Shown here in pieces: positions 1-10,972 of a DNA stretch of 64,000 bases. The DNA comes from Yersinia rohdei ATCC 43380 (GTDB taxonomy: Bacteria; Pseudomonadota; Gammaproteobacteria; Enterobacterales; Enterobacteriaceae). Position 1 is the first letter of the stretch, and each line of letters begins with the position of its first letter. The stretch is taken from contig NZ_ACCD01000006.1 of assembly GCF_000173775.1 (NCBI RefSeq), positions 62,001 through 126,000 on the forward strand, read 5' to 3'. A program made the translations under genes and the position numbers. The notes under the pieces are model-generated. The model had not been told where the DNA came from and did not search any database. It saw nothing but the letters and a program-made list of their open reading frames with translations.

Positions 1-372
1 ATATTTGCCCCAATGTTGGCTTTGGGTACCATTTTGGGAACCGCTTTCGGCCTATCTTGTGCTCACTTTTTCCCTGAATACAGTATTGACGCTGGGACTT
101 TTGCAATTGCGGGAATGGGGGCGTTATTTGCCGCCTCGGTACGTGCACCTTTGACGGGGATCGTATTGGTGCTGGAAATGACTGATAATTATCAACTCAT
201 TTTACCAATGATTGTGACTTGTTTAGGTGCAACCTTGATAGCGCAATTTATGGGAGGCCAGCCCTTATATGCCGCTATTTTAGCTCGTACTTTGGAAAAA
301 CAAGAACATGCAGCCGCAGAGGCCGCAGCGCAACAAGTTGTGGTTGAAAGTCCCCCTCAAACAGGTAAATAA
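1..372 (+). CDS. clcA: H+/Cl- exchange transporter ClcA, C-terminal part (5' end outside window)
   Basis: Partial gene, open from the first base; about the last 123 codons are present. The visible protein begins inside the GIFAP ion-pathway motif and continues through the last helices, with the [12 protein letters not shown] stretch and the PLYAAI segment whose Tyr (Tyr445 in the E. coli protein) coordinates the central chloride. ClcA is an inner-membrane 2 Cl-/1 H+ antiporter that supports extreme acid resistance. The gating and proton glutamates lie upstream of the window and cannot be checked. The hydrophilic tail after the last helix is Ala/Glu-rich, as in E. coli. Identification is by close similarity to the remembered E. 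coli sequence. Confidence 0.95.
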   Translation: MFAPMLALGTILGTAFGLSCAHFFPEYSIDAGTFAIAGMGALFAASVRAPLTGIVLVLEMTDNYQLILPMIVTCLGATLIAQFMGGQPLYAAILARTLEKQEHAAAEAAAQQVVVESPPQTGK

Positions 373-519
373 TATATAACATTAGCCCGCAATACTTGAA
401 TGAATTACTCAGGTATTGGATAATTGAAGCATAGACTGGGCGTCTTAAAGTTTATTGAGTACAGATCAGGCTGCCATTGTAGTAACCTGCAACTCGAACA
501 CCGGTTGGGAGTGATGAGT

Positions 520-864
520 ATGAGCGATGAAACAGTACTGCCCCTGCAATTTACTGAGGCAGCGGCAAAAAAAGTTAAACTGCTGATTTCTGATGAGGAA
601 AATCCAAATCTGAAGCTGCGGGTTTACATTACCGGTGGCGGATGCAGCGGGTTTCAGTATGGCTTTACTTTTGATGATCAGATCAACGATGGTGATATGA
701 CCATTGAAAAGCAAGGTGTTGAACTGGTTGTTGATCCCATGAGTCTGCAATATCTGGTTGGCGGAGCTGTGGACTACACCGAAGGGTTGGAAGGTTCGCG
801 CTTTATCGTGACTAACCCGAATGCGAAAAGTACCTGTGGGTGTGGTTCTTCTTTCAGTATTTGA
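520..864 (+). CDS. erpA: iron-sulfur cluster insertion protein ErpA
   Basis: A-type Fe-S carrier of 114 residues, the usual length. It delivers clusters to apo-proteins, including the isoprenoid enzymes IspG/IspH and respiratory enzymes. The three cluster-binding cysteines are visible, one in GGGCSGFQY and two in the C-terminal CGCGSSFSI. The start is placed at 520 because GGGAG at 507-511 lies 8 bases upstream. An ATG at 514 (MSMSDE) and a far upstream one at 424 are in frame but lack a sensible ribosome-binding site. The gene lies between clcA and the convergent yadS, as in E. coli, and is followed by a hairpin terminator. Confidence 0.97.
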   Translation: MSDETVLPLQFTEAAAKKVKLLISDEENPNLKLRVYITGGGCSGFQYGFTFDDQINDGDMTIEKQGVELVVDPMSLQYLVGGAVDYTEGLEGSRFIVTNPNAKSTCGCGSSFSI

Positions 865-884
865 TCTGACCATAAACAGGCCAC

Positions 885-919
885 AAAAAAACCGCAACCC
901 TTTGGGACGCGGTTTTTTG
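885..919. terminator. bidirectional terminator between erpA and yadS
   Basis: An A-run plus ACCGC (885-895) pairs with GCGGT plus a T-run (909-918); an inner CCC/GGG extends the stem. The A-run on one side and T-run on the other suit termination of both convergent genes. Confidence 0.8.
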
Positions 920-999
920 TTATTACGGGCTATAACTCTTCCACACTATCAGCGGTATTTATAAGGTGTTTAAAAAACGCCACTGTTTGTGCTGGTGTT

Positions 1000-1614
1000 T
1001 TAATGCTCTATTTCAAATGTGGGTAGTTTTAAACGCCAGCGGATAGCGGCCAGCCGGATACCTAAGGTTATTACCATCCCCAGCATCATTGCTTGCTGCA
1101 ACGGCATCCCAAAAGTATAGAACGCGGTAGCATGGACAATGCCGCCAATGATACAGGCCGTCGCATAAATTTCAGTACGCAGGATCATGGGGATCTCGCG
1201 GGCTAAAACATCGCGGATAATCCCACCGCCAACACCGGTTATAACCCCCATACAAATAGCGACCAGTGGGCTTGCTCCGGCCGCGAAGGCTTTATTTACC
1301 CCGATCCCCACAAACACAGCCAGGCCAATGGCATCCAGCACGGGTAAGATCCATTTAGGTGTTCGCCGTGGCTGTCGTACCAGCAAGATAGTTGCCAGGC
1401 AGGTCACCATCGCCACCACCAAGTCAGTAGGATCTTTTACCCAAAATACGGGGCCATTAGCTAAGGCCATATCGCGTATTGTGCCCCCTCCGACAGCGGT
1501 CACCACCCCCAAAACCAGTACACCAAAGGGGTCCATACGCAGCTTCCCCGCTAGCAATACACCAGAAATAGCAAATACCGCAGTACCTAAAATATCCAGC
1601 CAATAAACCAGCAT
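1000..1614 (-). CDS. yadS: TRIC-family inner-membrane protein YadS
   Basis: Protein of 204 residues made of two homologous three-helix halves, each carrying the GGGxxRD signature (VGGGTIRDM and VGGGIIRDV). This is the UPF0126/TRIC fold of trimeric cation channels; bacterial members have also been linked to glycine uptake, so the substrate is uncertain. The start at 1614 gives [14 protein letters not shown], identical in position to E. coli YadS. It overlaps the last base of the btuF stop codon (TAATG), so translation is coupled. An in-frame start 16 codons upstream exists but would lie inside btuF. It is the third gene of the mtnN-btuF-yadS unit. Confidence 0.92.
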   Translation of the reverse strand: MLVYWLDILGTAVFAISGVLLAGKLRMDPFGVLVLGVVTAVGGGTIRDMALANGPVFWVKDPTDLVVAMVTCLATILLVRQPRRTPKWILPVLDAIGLAVFVGIGVNKAFAAGASPLVAICMGVITGVGGGIIRDVLAREIPMILRTEIYATACIIGGIVHATAFYTFGMPLQQAMMLGMVITLGIRLAAIRWRLKLPTFEIEH

Positions 1615-2492
1615 TAATGTGACTCCGTCACTGGAGAAGGGAAACTGGCCATTTGTTGGCACAGCTGTTTTGCGGCGAGCAGAATACGGGGGCCAGCACG
1701 ATTAAACCAGTCCTCATTAAGTGTAATCACCGGTGCTGTAAGCTGAGGCCGCCAAAAGGCATTGATATTATCTGCCTGAGCTTCATCACCACTGACGACA
1801 ATTACCTGAGGTTGGCGAACCATCACTTGTTCACGGCTGACTTGTGGCCAGGGAACCCGGCTACTCGCAAAAATATTTTCACCACCACACAAGGAGATTA
1901 TTTCACTCTGTAACGTATGCCCGGAACTGGTAAACAGGGGTTGAGTACCAAATTGCAGAAAGACCCGTAATGGCTGAGTGCGGGCATGGCGACTGCGTAA
2001 TTCAGCGACCTGCTGACGCAATTGCTCGGCAGCCTGATGTGCTTGTTCAGGGTGTGGGCTGTATTGGGCCAGTTTATCCAGATCACCTGCAATCTGATCA
2101 ATATTCACCGGATCAGAATAAAAGATCGGAATACCAAAGGATGCCAGTTGATCCAGTGGGCGTTGTGGATTTCCCCCGCGCCAGGCAAGGATCAAATCAG
2201 GTTTTAATGCCAAAATACGTTCTACATTCACCCCTTGCCAGGAGGCCACATGTTCAAGTTTTTTAGCTTCTTCCGGATAGTCTGAGTAAGCACTTACTGC
2301 AATCAACTTATCGCCCAATCCCGCTGCATAGGCCAGTTCTGTCGTACTGGGTGATAAGCTAATAATCCGTTCTGCCGCCAGAGCTTGAGGTATAAATGAG
2401 CCACATATAATCAGGCCAAGCAACAATATCATTATTGCCTGAAACCGGAAAATTGCTGCTCGCGGCAAGAGGATAAGGCTGAGCCGCACCAT
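1614..2492 (-). CDS. btuF: vitamin B12-binding periplasmic protein BtuF
   Basis: Periplasmic cobalamin-binding protein of the BtuCDF importer; 292 residues against 266 in E. coli, the excess being a longer N-terminus. A signal peptide is seen at about residues 18-39 (a hydrophobic run ending QALAAE). The [15 protein letters not shown] opening, [26 protein letters not shown] and the later [11 protein letters not shown] segment are typical of the family. The start at 2492 overlaps the mtnN stop by one base. A second Met at residue 20 would give a signal peptide of more usual length, so the exact start is uncertain. The btuCD genes are not in the window. Confidence 0.93.
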   Translation of the reverse strand: MVRLSLILLPRAAIFRFQAIMILLLGLIICGSFIPQALAAERIISLSPSTTELAYAAGLGDKLIAVSAYSDYPEEAKKLEHVASWQGVNVERILALKPDLILAWRGGNPQRPLDQLASFGIPIFYSDPVNIDQIAGDLDKLAQYSPHPEQAHQAAEQLRQQVAELRSRHARTQPLRVFLQFGTQPLFTSSGHTLQSEIISLCGGENIFASSRVPWPQVSREQVMVRQPQVIVVSGDEAQADNINAFWRPQLTAPVITLNEDWFNRAGPRILLAAKQLCQQMASFPSPVTESH

Positions 2493-3193
2493 TAGCCGTG
2501 TTTCGCCAACTTGGTTAACATGGCTTCAATCATCAGTGTTGATTGTTTTGCCGCGACCACCAGGAATTCCTCAAAGCTCAGGTGAGACTCTTGATCTGCA
2601 ACATCTGAAATAGCACGCACGACCACGAAAGGTGTTTTGAATAGATGGCAAACATGCCCGATAGCGGCCGCTTCCATTTCAACTGCCGCAACTGCCGGGA
2701 AGGTTTCACGGATCCGGGCCAAAGGAGCGGCACCATTAATAAAAGCATCTCCGCTGCAAATCAGGCCGCGCACTGCATTTAAATTCAATGCTTTGATGCA
2801 GCTTTCAGCCAGTTCAATCAGTTTGGTATCAGCAATAAAAGCCGCCGGACAACCCGCCATTTGCCCTGGTTGATAGCCAAAAGCGGTAACATCAGCATCG
2901 TGATAGCGAACTTCATCTGAAACCACGATATCGCCGACTTTCAGGTTAGAGGCCAAGCCGCCCGCAGAACCGGTGTTGATAACAAAATCAGGTTGGCAAT
3001 GTTCTAGCAACAGGGTGGTTCCCACAGCGGCAGAGACTTTACCGATGCCAGATTTTAGCAAGGCCACATCCACTCCATTGAGCTGGCCGGTGTAAATTTC
3101 ACATCCCGCGCGTGTGAAGGTTTGGCGATTTGCAATTTTGTCACGCAACAATGTTACTTCTTCTTCCATTGCACCAATAATGCCTACTTTCAT
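2492..3193 (-). CDS. mtnN: 5'-methylthioadenosine/S-adenosylhomocysteine nucleosidase
   Basis: Hydrolyses the glycosidic bond of methylthioadenosine and S-adenosylhomocysteine in SAM recycling. This also supplies S-ribosylhomocysteine, the precursor of autoinducer-2. It has 233 residues. Catalytic residues known for the E. coli enzyme (Pfs) are at the same positions: Glu12 in GAMEEEV, Glu174 in VEMEAAAI and Asp197 in ISDVAD. It is the first gene of a coupled set with btuF and yadS and is divergent from dgt. Confidence 0.97.
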   Translation of the reverse strand: MKVGIIGAMEEEVTLLRDKIANRQTFTRAGCEIYTGQLNGVDVALLKSGIGKVSAAVGTTLLLEHCQPDFVINTGSAGGLASNLKVGDIVVSDEVRYHDADVTAFGYQPGQMAGCPAAFIADTKLIELAESCIKALNLNAVRGLICSGDAFINGAAPLARIRETFPAVAAVEMEAAAIGHVCHLFKTPFVVVRAISDVADQESHLSFEEFLVVAAKQSTLMIEAMLTKLAKHG

Positions 3194-3421
3194 GTGGATA
3201 CCTGCTGAGTTTAAAGAGTGGATTAATCTGTCATTATCGGCGCACAGTTTATCAGGTAAGTGAGATACTCGGGTAGTTCACCAACGATAATGCGCAATGT
3301 GCCGCAGTTCGCACGTAATCAATTGCATCTTTTACTGAGAGTGGGTATCACTATTTATCCCTTTAGTATTGGCAGTTGCACCGACGACTTTGGGGATACT
3401 CTTAAATACTCAGGGGGTAAT

Positions 3422-4939
3422 ATGTCCGGGATCGACTTTAAGCAGAAAATCAGTGTTCAGCGGCCATTTGGCAAACCCAGTTCAGCTGAAGATGAGTATG
3501 ATATTACTCGGGTATTTGAAAGTGATCGCGGCCGAATTGTTAACTCGGCAGCTATTCGGCGTTTACAGCAAAAAACACAAGTATTTCCATTAGAGCGAAA
3601 TGCTGCGGTTCGCAGCCGGCTCACTCATTCGCTGGAAGTTCAACAGGTTGGCCGCCATATCGCAAAAGAGGTTTTGAATAGATTTAAGCAGGATAAAAAA
3701 ATCACAGCCTATGGGCTGGATAAACTGCTGGATCCTTTTGAAAGTATTGTGGAAATGGCCTGTCTGATGCATGACATAGGTAACCCGCCTTTTGGTCATT
3801 TTGGCGAATCAGCAATCAATAACTGGTTTACCAAGCAATTGGATCCCAATGGAGGAGGCTCAGAACCGCGCGGCGGGGATCTTTGCCAGGTCAAGGTGCT
3901 AAGGTTGCGGGAAGGGGAAAACGAGCTCAATATTTTGCGCAGTAAAATCCGCCAAGACCTGAGCCAGTTTGAGGGAAATGCGCAAGCTATTCGCCTGGTT
4001 TATACTTTATTAAAGTTGAATCTGACCTACGCGCAGGTAGCGTGCATTCTGAAATATACCAAACCGGCTTATTGGTCAGGGGATATTCCGCCGTCTCGTC
4101 ACTATTTGATGAAAAAGCCAGGTTTTTACCTTGCTGAAGAAGACTATGTTAAAGAGCTACGCCGTGAGCTCAATATAGGGGAATTTAATCGTTTCCCTCT
4201 GACATATATTATGGAAGCTGCGGATGATATTTCATATTGTCTGGCAGATTTAGAAGATGCAGTTGAAAAAAATATCTTCAGTGTTGAACAACTTTATGAC
4301 CACATGATGCAAGAGTGGGGTGATGTTGCACATGGTGATTTATTTGATAAAGTTGTTGGTGGTGCATTTCGTCAATTAGGTCGGGGGCAAGGCCGACGTA
4401 GTTCAGAGGATCAGTTCTTCATGTATTTGCGGGTGAATACCGTGGGTAAATTGGTTCCTCATGCTGCGCAACGTTTTATTGAAAACCTGCCAGCAGTATT
4501 TTCTGGTTCATTTAATCAATCATTATTAGAAGATTCCAGCCCGGCATGTAAATTATTGCAAATTTTTAAAAATGTAGCAGTAAAACACGTTTTTAATTAT
4601 CCGGAAGTAGAACAGCTTGAATTACAAGGATATAGAGTTATTAGTGGGTTACTTGATATTTATAGCCCGCTATTAGTGATGCCACAAACTGCCTTTACAC
4701 AATTGGTCGCGGAAGACAGTCATCGCCAGTACCCAATTGAGACTCGGTTGTTCCATAAATTATCGACTAAACATCGTTTGGCTTATGTCGAGTCCAGTGA
4801 GCGGTTACGCAATTTATCGCCAGAACAACATGAGATATATGAATATTATTATCGCGCTCGCTTAATTCAGGATTATATCAGTGGTATGACAGACCTTTAT
4901 GCTTACGATGAATATCGGCGTTTAATGGCTGCGGAATAG
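3422..4939 (+). CDS. dgt: deoxyguanosinetriphosphate triphosphohydrolase
   Basis: HD-domain dGTPase that converts dGTP to deoxyguanosine and triphosphate; 505 residues, equal to E. coli Dgt. The metal-binding HD motif is in [16 protein letters not shown], and the conserved [18 protein letters not shown] and EAADDISYC segments are present. The start at 3422 (MSGIDFKQK) follows an AGGGGG ribosome-binding site a few bases upstream and agrees with remembered Yersinia Dgt. The reading frame stays open 54 codons further up, but that part has no family similarity. Confidence 0.96.
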   Translation: MSGIDFKQKISVQRPFGKPSSAEDEYDITRVFESDRGRIVNSAAIRRLQQKTQVFPLERNAAVRSRLTHSLEVQQVGRHIAKEVLNRFKQDKKITAYGLDKLLDPFESIVEMACLMHDIGNPPFGHFGESAINNWFTKQLDPNGGGSEPRGGDLCQVKVLRLREGENELNILRSKIRQDLSQFEGNAQAIRLVYTLLKLNLTYAQVACILKYTKPAYWSGDIPPSRHYLMKKPGFYLAEEDYVKELRRELNIGEFNRFPLTYIMEAADDISYCLADLEDAVEKNIFSVEQLYDHMMQEWGDVAHGDLFDKVVGGAFRQLGRGQGRRSSEDQFFMYLRVNTVGKLVPHAAQRFIENLPAVFSGSFNQSLLEDSSPACKLLQIFKNVAVKHVFNYPEVEQLELQGYRVISGLLDIYSPLLVMPQTAFTQLVAEDSHRQYPIETRLFHKLSTKHRLAYVESSERLRNLSPEQHEIYEYYYRARLIQDYISGMTDLYAYDEYRRLMAAE

Positions 4940-4955
4940 TATACAAGAAAAATAA

Positions 4956-5005
4956 TTTGTCCGTTTAATTAACTATAGATTTGTAAAGACGGACAATATT
5001 TTTTA
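4956..5005 (+). terminator. probable terminator after dgt
   Basis: TTGTCCGT (4957-4964) pairs with ACGGACAA (4989-4996) around a 24-base loop, followed by a short T-run. The loop is long, so the assignment is moderate. Confidence 0.5.
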
Positions 5006-5027
5006 CTTTTCCTTTTATTGGTTATCT

Positions 5028-5054
5028 GAACTTCATCCCCCATATTTAATCTTA
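5028..5054 (+). promoter_or_regulatory. candidate sigma-E promoter of degP
   Basis: GAACTT at 5028-5033, then a 16-base spacer and TCTTA at 5050-5054. The E. coli degP sigma-E promoter has the same -35 (GAACTT) and a 16-base spacer before TCTGA. Transcription would start near 5060, leaving a leader of about 190 bases before degP. Spacing and -35 are read directly; use by sigma-E is inferred from the family. Confidence 0.65.
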
Positions 5055-5074
5055 CTAAGCAAGACGACTATATC

Positions 5075-5200
5075 CTTATGACTTGAATTTGCAGTGGTGT
5101 TTGCTGTTCATACTCACCCGAATCACTAAGATGAGTTAGATAATCGGGGTTTATATGCAATGCCAGCGGCAATACCAATTACTTTGGGGTAGGTCTGTTA
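5075..5200. repeat. degenerate ERIC-type repeat in the degP leader
   Basis: The stretch contains CACCCGAATCACT, a degraded central dyad (AGATGAGTTAGATAATCGGGG) and the end signature ACCAATTACTTTGGGGTA. The same layout occurs at four other intergenic sites in the window. The boundaries are approximate. It fills much of the gap between the candidate sigma-E promoter and the degP start. Confidence 0.55.
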
Positions 5201-5249
5201 TATACCATTCATTGATTCATTATTATTAGTATAGCGAGAGCCAAAATAC

Positions 5250-6692
5250 ATGAAAAAAACAACTTTAGTATTAAGTGCATTGGCATTGAGCATCGGTTTA
5301 GCCATGGGGCCGGTTTCTTCTGCCATTGCGGCAGAGACAGCCTCTTCCAGCAGCCAGCAGCTCCCTAGCCTGGCGCCAATGCTAGAGAAAGTGATGCCTT
5401 CGGTTGTGAGTATCAATGTGGAGGGGAGCACCCAAGTAAGTAATGCCGGTGCTCGCGGTGTACCACCACAGTTCCAGCAGTTCTTTGGTGATGATTCGCC
5501 ATTCTGCCAGGATGGTTCTCCATTCCAGGGGTCACCAATGTGCCAAGGTGGGCCAAATAGCGGCGGTGGAGCACCAAGTAAACAAGATTTTCGCGCGCTG
5601 GGTTCAGGGGTCATTATTGATGCCGCTAAAGGTTATGTCGTGACCAATAACCATGTGGTGGATAATGCAGACAAAATCAGTGTCAAACTGAGTGATGGTC
5701 GTAGCTATGATGCGAAAGTCATTGGTAAAGACCCACGTACTGATATCGCGCTGTTGCAGTTGAAAGACGCAAAAAATCTGACTGCAATTAAAATTGCCGA
5801 TTCCGATCAACTGCGCGTTGGGGATTATACCGTCGCTATCGGTAACCCATATGGCTTGGGTGAAACCGTGACATCCGGCATCGTCTCTGCCTTGGGCCGT
5901 AGCGGCTTAAATGTGGAAAATTACGAAAACTTTATCCAGACTGACGCGGCAATTAACCGTGGTAACTCTGGTGGTGCTTTGATCAACCTCAATGGTGAAT
6001 TGATCGGCATTAACACGGCTATTCTGGCACCAGATGGCGGCAACATCGGGATAGGCTTTGCCATCCCAAGTAACATGGTGAAAAACCTGACATCACAAAT
6101 GGTCGAGTTTGGCCAGGTTAAACGCGGTGAACTGGGCATCATGGGCACAGAGCTGAACTCTGAGCTGGCAAAAGCCATGAACGTAGATGCACAAAAAGGG
6201 GCCTTTATCAGTCAGGTACTGCCAAAATCTGCTGCGGCTAAGGCGGGGATCAAGGCGGGTGATGTGATTGTCAGCATGAATGGCAAAGCGATTAACAGTT
6301 TTGCAGGGTTCCGCGCTGAGATTGGTACTCTGCCAGTGGGCAGCAAAATGACCTTGGGTCTGCTGCGTGATGGCAAACCGGTCAATGTAGAAGTGACATT
6401 AGAGCAGAGCAACCAGACTCAAGTTGATTCCGGTAATCTTTATACGGGTATCGAAGGCGCTGAATTGAGCAACTCTGACGCCAATGGTAAGAAAGGCGTA
6501 AAAGTTGATAACGTGAAACCGGGTACTGCGGCTGCACGTATCGGCCTGAAAAAAGGCGATATTATCATGGGGATTAACCAACAACCCGTTCAGAACTTGG
6601 GTGAGTTGCGTAAAATCCTCGATAGCAAACCATCAGTATTGGCGTTGAACATTCAGCGTGGTGATACTTCACTTTACTTACTGATGCAGTAA
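5250..6692 (+). CDS. degP: periplasmic serine protease/chaperone DegP (HtrA)
   Basis: Heat-shock protease that degrades and escorts misfolded envelope proteins; 480 residues. A Sec signal peptide ends near residue 28 (SAIAAE). The catalytic triad reads His135 (NNHVV), Asp165 (RTDIALL) and Ser240 (GNSGGAL). Two PDZ domains follow (about 285-375 and 395-475). The regulatory LA loop keeps two cysteines (FCQ and MCQ), as in E. coli, and is unusually rich in Gly/Pro/Ser. A strong sigma-E promoter match lies upstream with an ERIC-like repeat in the leader. The gene is followed by a strong terminator shared with convergent barA. Confidence 0.97.
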   Translation: MKKTTLVLSALALSIGLAMGPVSSAIAAETASSSSQQLPSLAPMLEKVMPSVVSINVEGSTQVSNAGARGVPPQFQQFFGDDSPFCQDGSPFQGSPMCQGGPNSGGGAPSKQDFRALGSGVIIDAAKGYVVTNNHVVDNADKISVKLSDGRSYDAKVIGKDPRTDIALLQLKDAKNLTAIKIADSDQLRVGDYTVAIGNPYGLGETVTSGIVSALGRSGLNVENYENFIQTDAAINRGNSGGALINLNGELIGINTAILAPDGGNIGIGFAIPSNMVKNLTSQMVEFGQVKRGELGIMGTELNSELAKAMNVDAQKGAFISQVLPKSAAAKAGIKAGDVIVSMNGKAINSFAGFRAEIGTLPVGSKMTLGLLRDGKPVNVEVTLEQSNQTQVDSGNLYTGIEGAELSNSDANGKKGVKVDNVKPGTAAARIGLKKGDIIMGINQQPVQNLGELRKILDSKPSVLALNIQRGDTSLYLLMQ

Positions 6693-6746
6693 CCGGTATT
6701 GAAATAGCGGCTGCTATTTATCCAGTACTTAGCTAAATACAGTCAC

Positions 6747-6783
6747 AAAGGGCACAGTTGATTTTCGCTGTGCCCTTTTTATT
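6747..6783. terminator. bidirectional terminator between degP and barA
   Basis: AAGGGCACAG (6748-6757) pairs perfectly with CTGTGCCCTT (6768-6777), followed by a T-run. It lies between two convergent stop codons. Confidence 0.9.
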
Positions 6784-6812
6784 TTCACTTTTCCCGCTAA
6801 ATAGCGCAGAAA

Positions 6813-9575
6813 TCAGGCGGCATCTAAATAGCTTCTGGCGGCATAGCGAACATTTTCCATCTCATCTAACAGCTCGAGCCACTCTGGTTGTAATTCTTGT
6901 AAATCTATTTGTTGACGTAATTGCTGTTCAATTGTCATGCACAGCTGTTTTAATCGGGGCACGCCGCTACATGCACAACTGCCATGAAATTTATGAATCA
7001 GATTCAGAATATCTTCGTCAGCGGTACCGGCCAAAATAGCCTGCACCCGGGTTGTGACTTGTGGCATAAACTCCAGCAACATCGTTAACAGGTCTTTGGC
7101 GAGTGTCTCTTTATTGGCCGCTTGTCTAACCGCCAGTGGCCAATCTATTGCCCCTTCATATTCAGATTGCGTAATGGTTTTTATGTCGGCTTCTTTTTTA
7201 GCTTGCGGGGCGCAATCAGGTTGATAGCGCGAAAGTGCCTGTATTAGCCGGGCCTCATCGATAGGTTTTGCCAAGTAATCTGCCATACCTAATTTTAATA
7301 ATTGTTCTTGCTGCCCCCTGACGGCGTGAGCCGTGACGGCAATAATAGGAGTATCTTGATGATGCGACATCTGATGAATAACTTCACTGGCACGGATACC
7401 GTCGATTTCCGGCATTTGGATATCCATTAAAATGATTTCCAATGTATTTTCACGGGCATAGGCAATGGCTTTAGCCCCGCTGTCGCACAACACGGTTTCT
7501 TCGACCAATTCTTCAAGCAGAGTGCCAATTAATTTCAGGTTAGCCGGGTTATCATCAACGGCCATCACTTTGAAAGGTAATTTAGGGAGTTTTCGTGGCG
7601 GCTCTGCTGCCGGTAACACGCAATTCGCTTCTTCATAAGACAGCAAAGGAATCAATCGGTTAGACGATATTGGTTTAATCATGCAGGCTTTGGCACCAAT
7701 TTGTTTCAGTTGCTCTGCTTCTATCTGCGATTGACTCGGTAGAGCCAGAATCACCCGCTCTGAAATTTTCATTGCAGTGAGCAGTTTATCCTGATGAACC
7801 GCCATATTATTGCGGTATGGGATAGGTACGCCAACCAGCAGAAAATCATAATGTTGCTTTGGCAACTGAGCTAACGTAAGGCTGTGTGTTACTTGTAACG
7901 GCGTGCAACTAAGGATATCTAATGTTGCTCTTGCCGCTGTGGCATTGCGCTCAATATATGCCAGCGATTTCCCTTCCAGATGTGACATATCCGGGCGACG
8001 GGAGAGAATGGCTTCGTTGAGTTCCAGTGTCAGATGGAACTTGAAGGTTGAGCCGCGATTCACCTGGCTGTAGAAGCTGATATCGCCCCCCATTTCTTTG
8101 ACCAATCTTTCGGTAATCACCAGCCCAAGCCCGGTTCCGCCGTGACGACGCGAGATGCTGGCATCAGCTTGGCGAAACGCCTGGAACAATTGCGTCTGCT
8201 GGGATTCAGAGATCCCAATGCCGGTATCATGAATCTCCACTACCAAAGTGACTTGCTCGGCGGTTTTGGCTTGCACCGCGACTAAAATATCAATATTGCC
8301 TTGTTCGGTGAATTTAATCGCATTTCCCAGCAAGTTCGTGATTATTTGCTGCAAACGCATGGCATCCCCAATCACTTGCTCCGGCACATCTTGATTCACA
8401 TGCAGTGTCAGTTCCAAACCTTTTTCATGGGCAGTATGCGCCAGCAAAATCACCACCTCATCCAGTGCACCTCGCAGTGGGAAAGGAATATGCTCAAGAA
8501 TCAGTTTTTCGGCTTCGAGTTTGGAAAAATCCAGTACGTCATTAATAATACACAATAAATTATTGGCGGAGCGCTGGATGGTTTGCAGATAATCAGTTTG
8601 GGGGGGGGTCAGTGACGTTTTCAGCGTTTGGCGGGTAAAGCCAATCACTCCATTTAGTGGGGTGCGCAGCTCATGAGACATATTAGCCAAAAACTCAGAT
8701 TTAATTCGTGCGGCTTCCTGTGCCCGTTTTTTTGCTAACCCCAACTCGACGTTTTGGATCTCCATCTGTTCCAGCGTTTCGCGCAAATCTGATGTGGCCT
8801 GGTCGATATTTTGCTGCATTTCTTCATGGTAGGCCGCCAATGACATTGCCATTGAATTGATGCCGTTTTTCAGGATGTTTAATTCACCGAGCATATGCCC
8901 TTCAACACGGCTATCTAATTGCCCACGGCGAATGCGGTCAACAGCATTTACCATGTTACGGATAGGGCCGGTGACATCACGCATCAGGCGATAAGCAAAC
9001 AAAATAGCCACACACATGCAAAACAGCAGCAGCAGGGTCGAAATAAAGATTTCTTTATATTGTTGCAAGCGGACTGATTGTAAATCCAAATCCATGGCGA
9101 TGTAGCCCAAGGGCCGGTTGGTAATGTCCGAATCGGAGACTCTGTCACCGGACAGATTGGATTCTGAAATAATCGGCATTCGTAGAATCAGGGAATCGCC
9201 GCGATAGGACAGCATCAGGGAATTGGGAATCGGTTCGCCCTTGGGTAACCTTAATTGTGAGGAATTGTAATTATAGTTAGAAGTGACAAAAAGCTTATTA
9301 TCTGTGTCGAAAACCGAAATAGACCGAACAATATTCGAGTGTCTGCGATGAAGAAGATTAATCAACTGGCGCACAGTATCACGGTTACGAAAGGTCATTC
9401 CGTACTCACTGGCAACGGCCAGCGGTTCTATAATATTGCTGCCCGCATTAACTAATTGTTTTTGCAGTTCATTATAGCGGTTTACCATAAAGGAAGTACT
9501 GAGTAACAGCCCTAGAAGCAGCGTGGGGGCCAAGATTAAAATCATCATGCGCGCGCGAAGACTGTATTTGGTCAT
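6813..9575 (-). CDS. barA: hybrid sensor histidine kinase BarA
   Basis: Tripartite sensor kinase that phosphorylates UvrY and thereby drives the CsrB/CsrC small RNAs; 920 residues. Order: TM1 (about 10-30), periplasmic sensor part, TM2 (about 175-195), HAMP, dimerisation/phosphoacceptor domain with His301 ([11 protein letters not shown]), ATPase domain (DTGIGI, GGTGLGL), receiver domain with Asp718 (LMDIQMP) and an HPt domain with His864 (KFHGSC). All phosphorelay residues are present. A run of nine G on the + strand (8600-8608), hence C in the gene, lies just after the phosphoacceptor segment. The gene is divergent from rlmD, with only 56 bases between the two starts. Confidence 0.96.
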   Translation of the reverse strand: MTKYSLRARMMILILAPTLLLGLLLSTSFMVNRYNELQKQLVNAGSNIIEPLAVASEYGMTFRNRDTVRQLINLLHRRHSNIVRSISVFDTDNKLFVTSNYNYNSSQLRLPKGEPIPNSLMLSYRGDSLILRMPIISESNLSGDRVSDSDITNRPLGYIAMDLDLQSVRLQQYKEIFISTLLLLFCMCVAILFAYRLMRDVTGPIRNMVNAVDRIRRGQLDSRVEGHMLGELNILKNGINSMAMSLAAYHEEMQQNIDQATSDLRETLEQMEIQNVELGLAKKRAQEAARIKSEFLANMSHELRTPLNGVIGFTRQTLKTSLTPPQTDYLQTIQRSANNLLCIINDVLDFSKLEAEKLILEHIPFPLRGALDEVVILLAHTAHEKGLELTLHVNQDVPEQVIGDAMRLQQIITNLLGNAIKFTEQGNIDILVAVQAKTAEQVTLVVEIHDTGIGISESQQTQLFQAFRQADASISRRHGGTGLGLVITERLVKEMGGDISFYSQVNRGSTFKFHLTLELNEAILSRRPDMSHLEGKSLAYIERNATAARATLDILSCTPLQVTHSLTLAQLPKQHYDFLLVGVPIPYRNNMAVHQDKLLTAMKISERVILALPSQSQIEAEQLKQIGAKACMIKPISSNRLIPLLSYEEANCVLPAAEPPRKLPKLPFKVMAVDDNPANLKLIGTLLEELVEETVLCDSGAKAIAYARENTLEIILMDIQMPEIDGIRASEVIHQMSHHQDTPIIAVTAHAVRGQQEQLLKLGMADYLAKPIDEARLIQALSRYQPDCAPQAKKEADIKTITQSEYEGAIDWPLAVRQAANKETLAKDLLTMLLEFMPQVTTRVQAILAGTADEDILNLIHKFHGSCACSGVPRLKQLCMTIEQQLRQQIDLQELQPEWLELLDEMENVRYAARSYLDAA

Positions 9576-9631
9576 GGTATTCCAATGTGGGAGAATTAGC
9601 AGCTTACGAAACCGATGCTTGAATAATCAAT

Positions 9632-10963
9632 ATGGCACAATTCTACTCTCCAAACCGGCGTGTGACGACCAAACAAACCATTACTGTGACCGTAAACTCC
9701 CTTGACCCTTTTGGACAAGGGGTTGCGCGCCACCAAGGTAAAGCTATCTTTATCCCTGGTGCTTTGCCGGGAGAACAAGTTGAAATCGAGCTGGTAGAGC
9801 AAAAGCGCCAGTATAGCCGCGGGAAACTTAAACATTTGCTGAACCGATGCGGCGAAAGGGTGAAACCTCCTTGCCCTCACTTTGGAATTTGTGGAGGCTG
9901 TCAGCAGCAACATGCCAGTAGCCAGCTACAACAAGGTAGCAAAGCCGATTCACTCCAGCGGTTAATGGTGCGCGAAACCGGGGGCTGCCCGACGTTAGCG
10001 CCGGTCATTTGTGGGCCAGAATATGGTTACCGGCGGCGGGCGAGGTTGGGGTTGTTTTATCAGCCGAAGCAGCATCGACTGCAAATGGGTTTTCATCAAA
10101 CCGAATCCCACGACTTAGTCAGCATCACCCGTTGCCCGGTTCTACGGCCTGAGTTGGAGCGCCTGTTACAGCCGCTTTATCAGTGTTTATCAACCCTGCA
10201 AGCCGTTCGTCGTTTAGGGCATGTAGAGCTGGTATTGGCCGATAATGGGCCGTTGCTGGTTTTGCGTCACCTTGATACCCTTAAAGAGGTAGATCGTGCG
10301 GCACTGATTGAGTTTGCAACACGAGAGCAAGTTGCGGTCTATTTGGCTGGCGACAGTGACAATTTAGAAAAACTCTTTGGCGAGGAACCCTATTACCAAA
10401 TTGAGGGTCTACGCTTAGCGTTTCATCCGCGAGATTTTATTCAAGTCAATGATGCCGTTAACCAGCAAATGGTGGCTCAGGCTATTGAGTGGCTGGATGT
10501 ACAGCCCGATGAGCGGGTACTGGATTTGTTCTGCGGCATGGGCAATTTTACCTTGCCGCTGGCAAAGTTAGCGCGGGAAGTGGTTGGCGTGGAAGGAGTT
10601 GCGGCGCTGGTAGCGAATGGGCAGTATAATGCCCGTAGCAATACATTGCCCAATGTGTCATTTTTCCATGAAAACTTGGAATCCGATATCAGCTGCCAAC
10701 CTTGGGCGGCGCAAGGATTCGATAAAGTATTATTAGACCCCGCGCGCGCTGGCGCAAGCGGGGTTATGTCACATATAGTCAAGCTGGCGCCAAAGCGGGT
10801 GGTGTATGTTTCATGTAATCCCACCACGCTGGCACGAGATAGTCAGGTGTTATTAGCCGCCGGTTACCGTCTTGCTCAGGTGCGAATGTTGGATATGTTC
10901 CCCCACACCGGGCATCTTGAATCTATGGCGCTGTTCATGCAGGAGCCAGGGGTCGCAAAGTAG
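9632..10963 (+). CDS. rlmD: 23S rRNA (uracil-1939-C5)-methyltransferase RlmD
   Basis: SAM-dependent RNA methyltransferase for m5U1939 of 23S rRNA; 443 residues. An N-terminal TRAM domain (about 10-70) is followed by the 4Fe-4S cysteines Cys81, Cys87 and Cys90 ([10 protein letters not shown]) with a fourth further on (TRCPV). The Rossmann motif is [13 protein letters not shown], and the catalytic Cys lies in [12 protein letters not shown]. The gene ends 9 bases before relA, and its stop codon lies inside the relA ribosome-binding site, so the two are probably cotranscribed. Confidence 0.96.
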   Translation: MAQFYSPNRRVTTKQTITVTVNSLDPFGQGVARHQGKAIFIPGALPGEQVEIELVEQKRQYSRGKLKHLLNRCGERVKPPCPHFGICGGCQQQHASSQLQQGSKADSLQRLMVRETGGCPTLAPVICGPEYGYRRRARLGLFYQPKQHRLQMGFHQTESHDLVSITRCPVLRPELERLLQPLYQCLSTLQAVRRLGHVELVLADNGPLLVLRHLDTLKEVDRAALIEFATREQVAVYLAGDSDNLEKLFGEEPYYQIEGLRLAFHPRDFIQVNDAVNQQMVAQAIEWLDVQPDERVLDLFCGMGNFTLPLAKLAREVVGVEGVAALVANGQYNARSNTLPNVSFFHENLESDISCQPWAAQGFDKVLLDPARAGASGVMSHIVKLAPKRVVYVSCNPTTLARDSQVLLAAGYRLAQVRMLDMFPHTGHLESMALFMQEPGVAK

Positions 10964-10972
10964 GGAGAAGTT

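Noticed and set aside
466-897. Long open frame antisense to erpA
   Set aside because: It lies opposite a clearly conserved gene and its product shows no family features.
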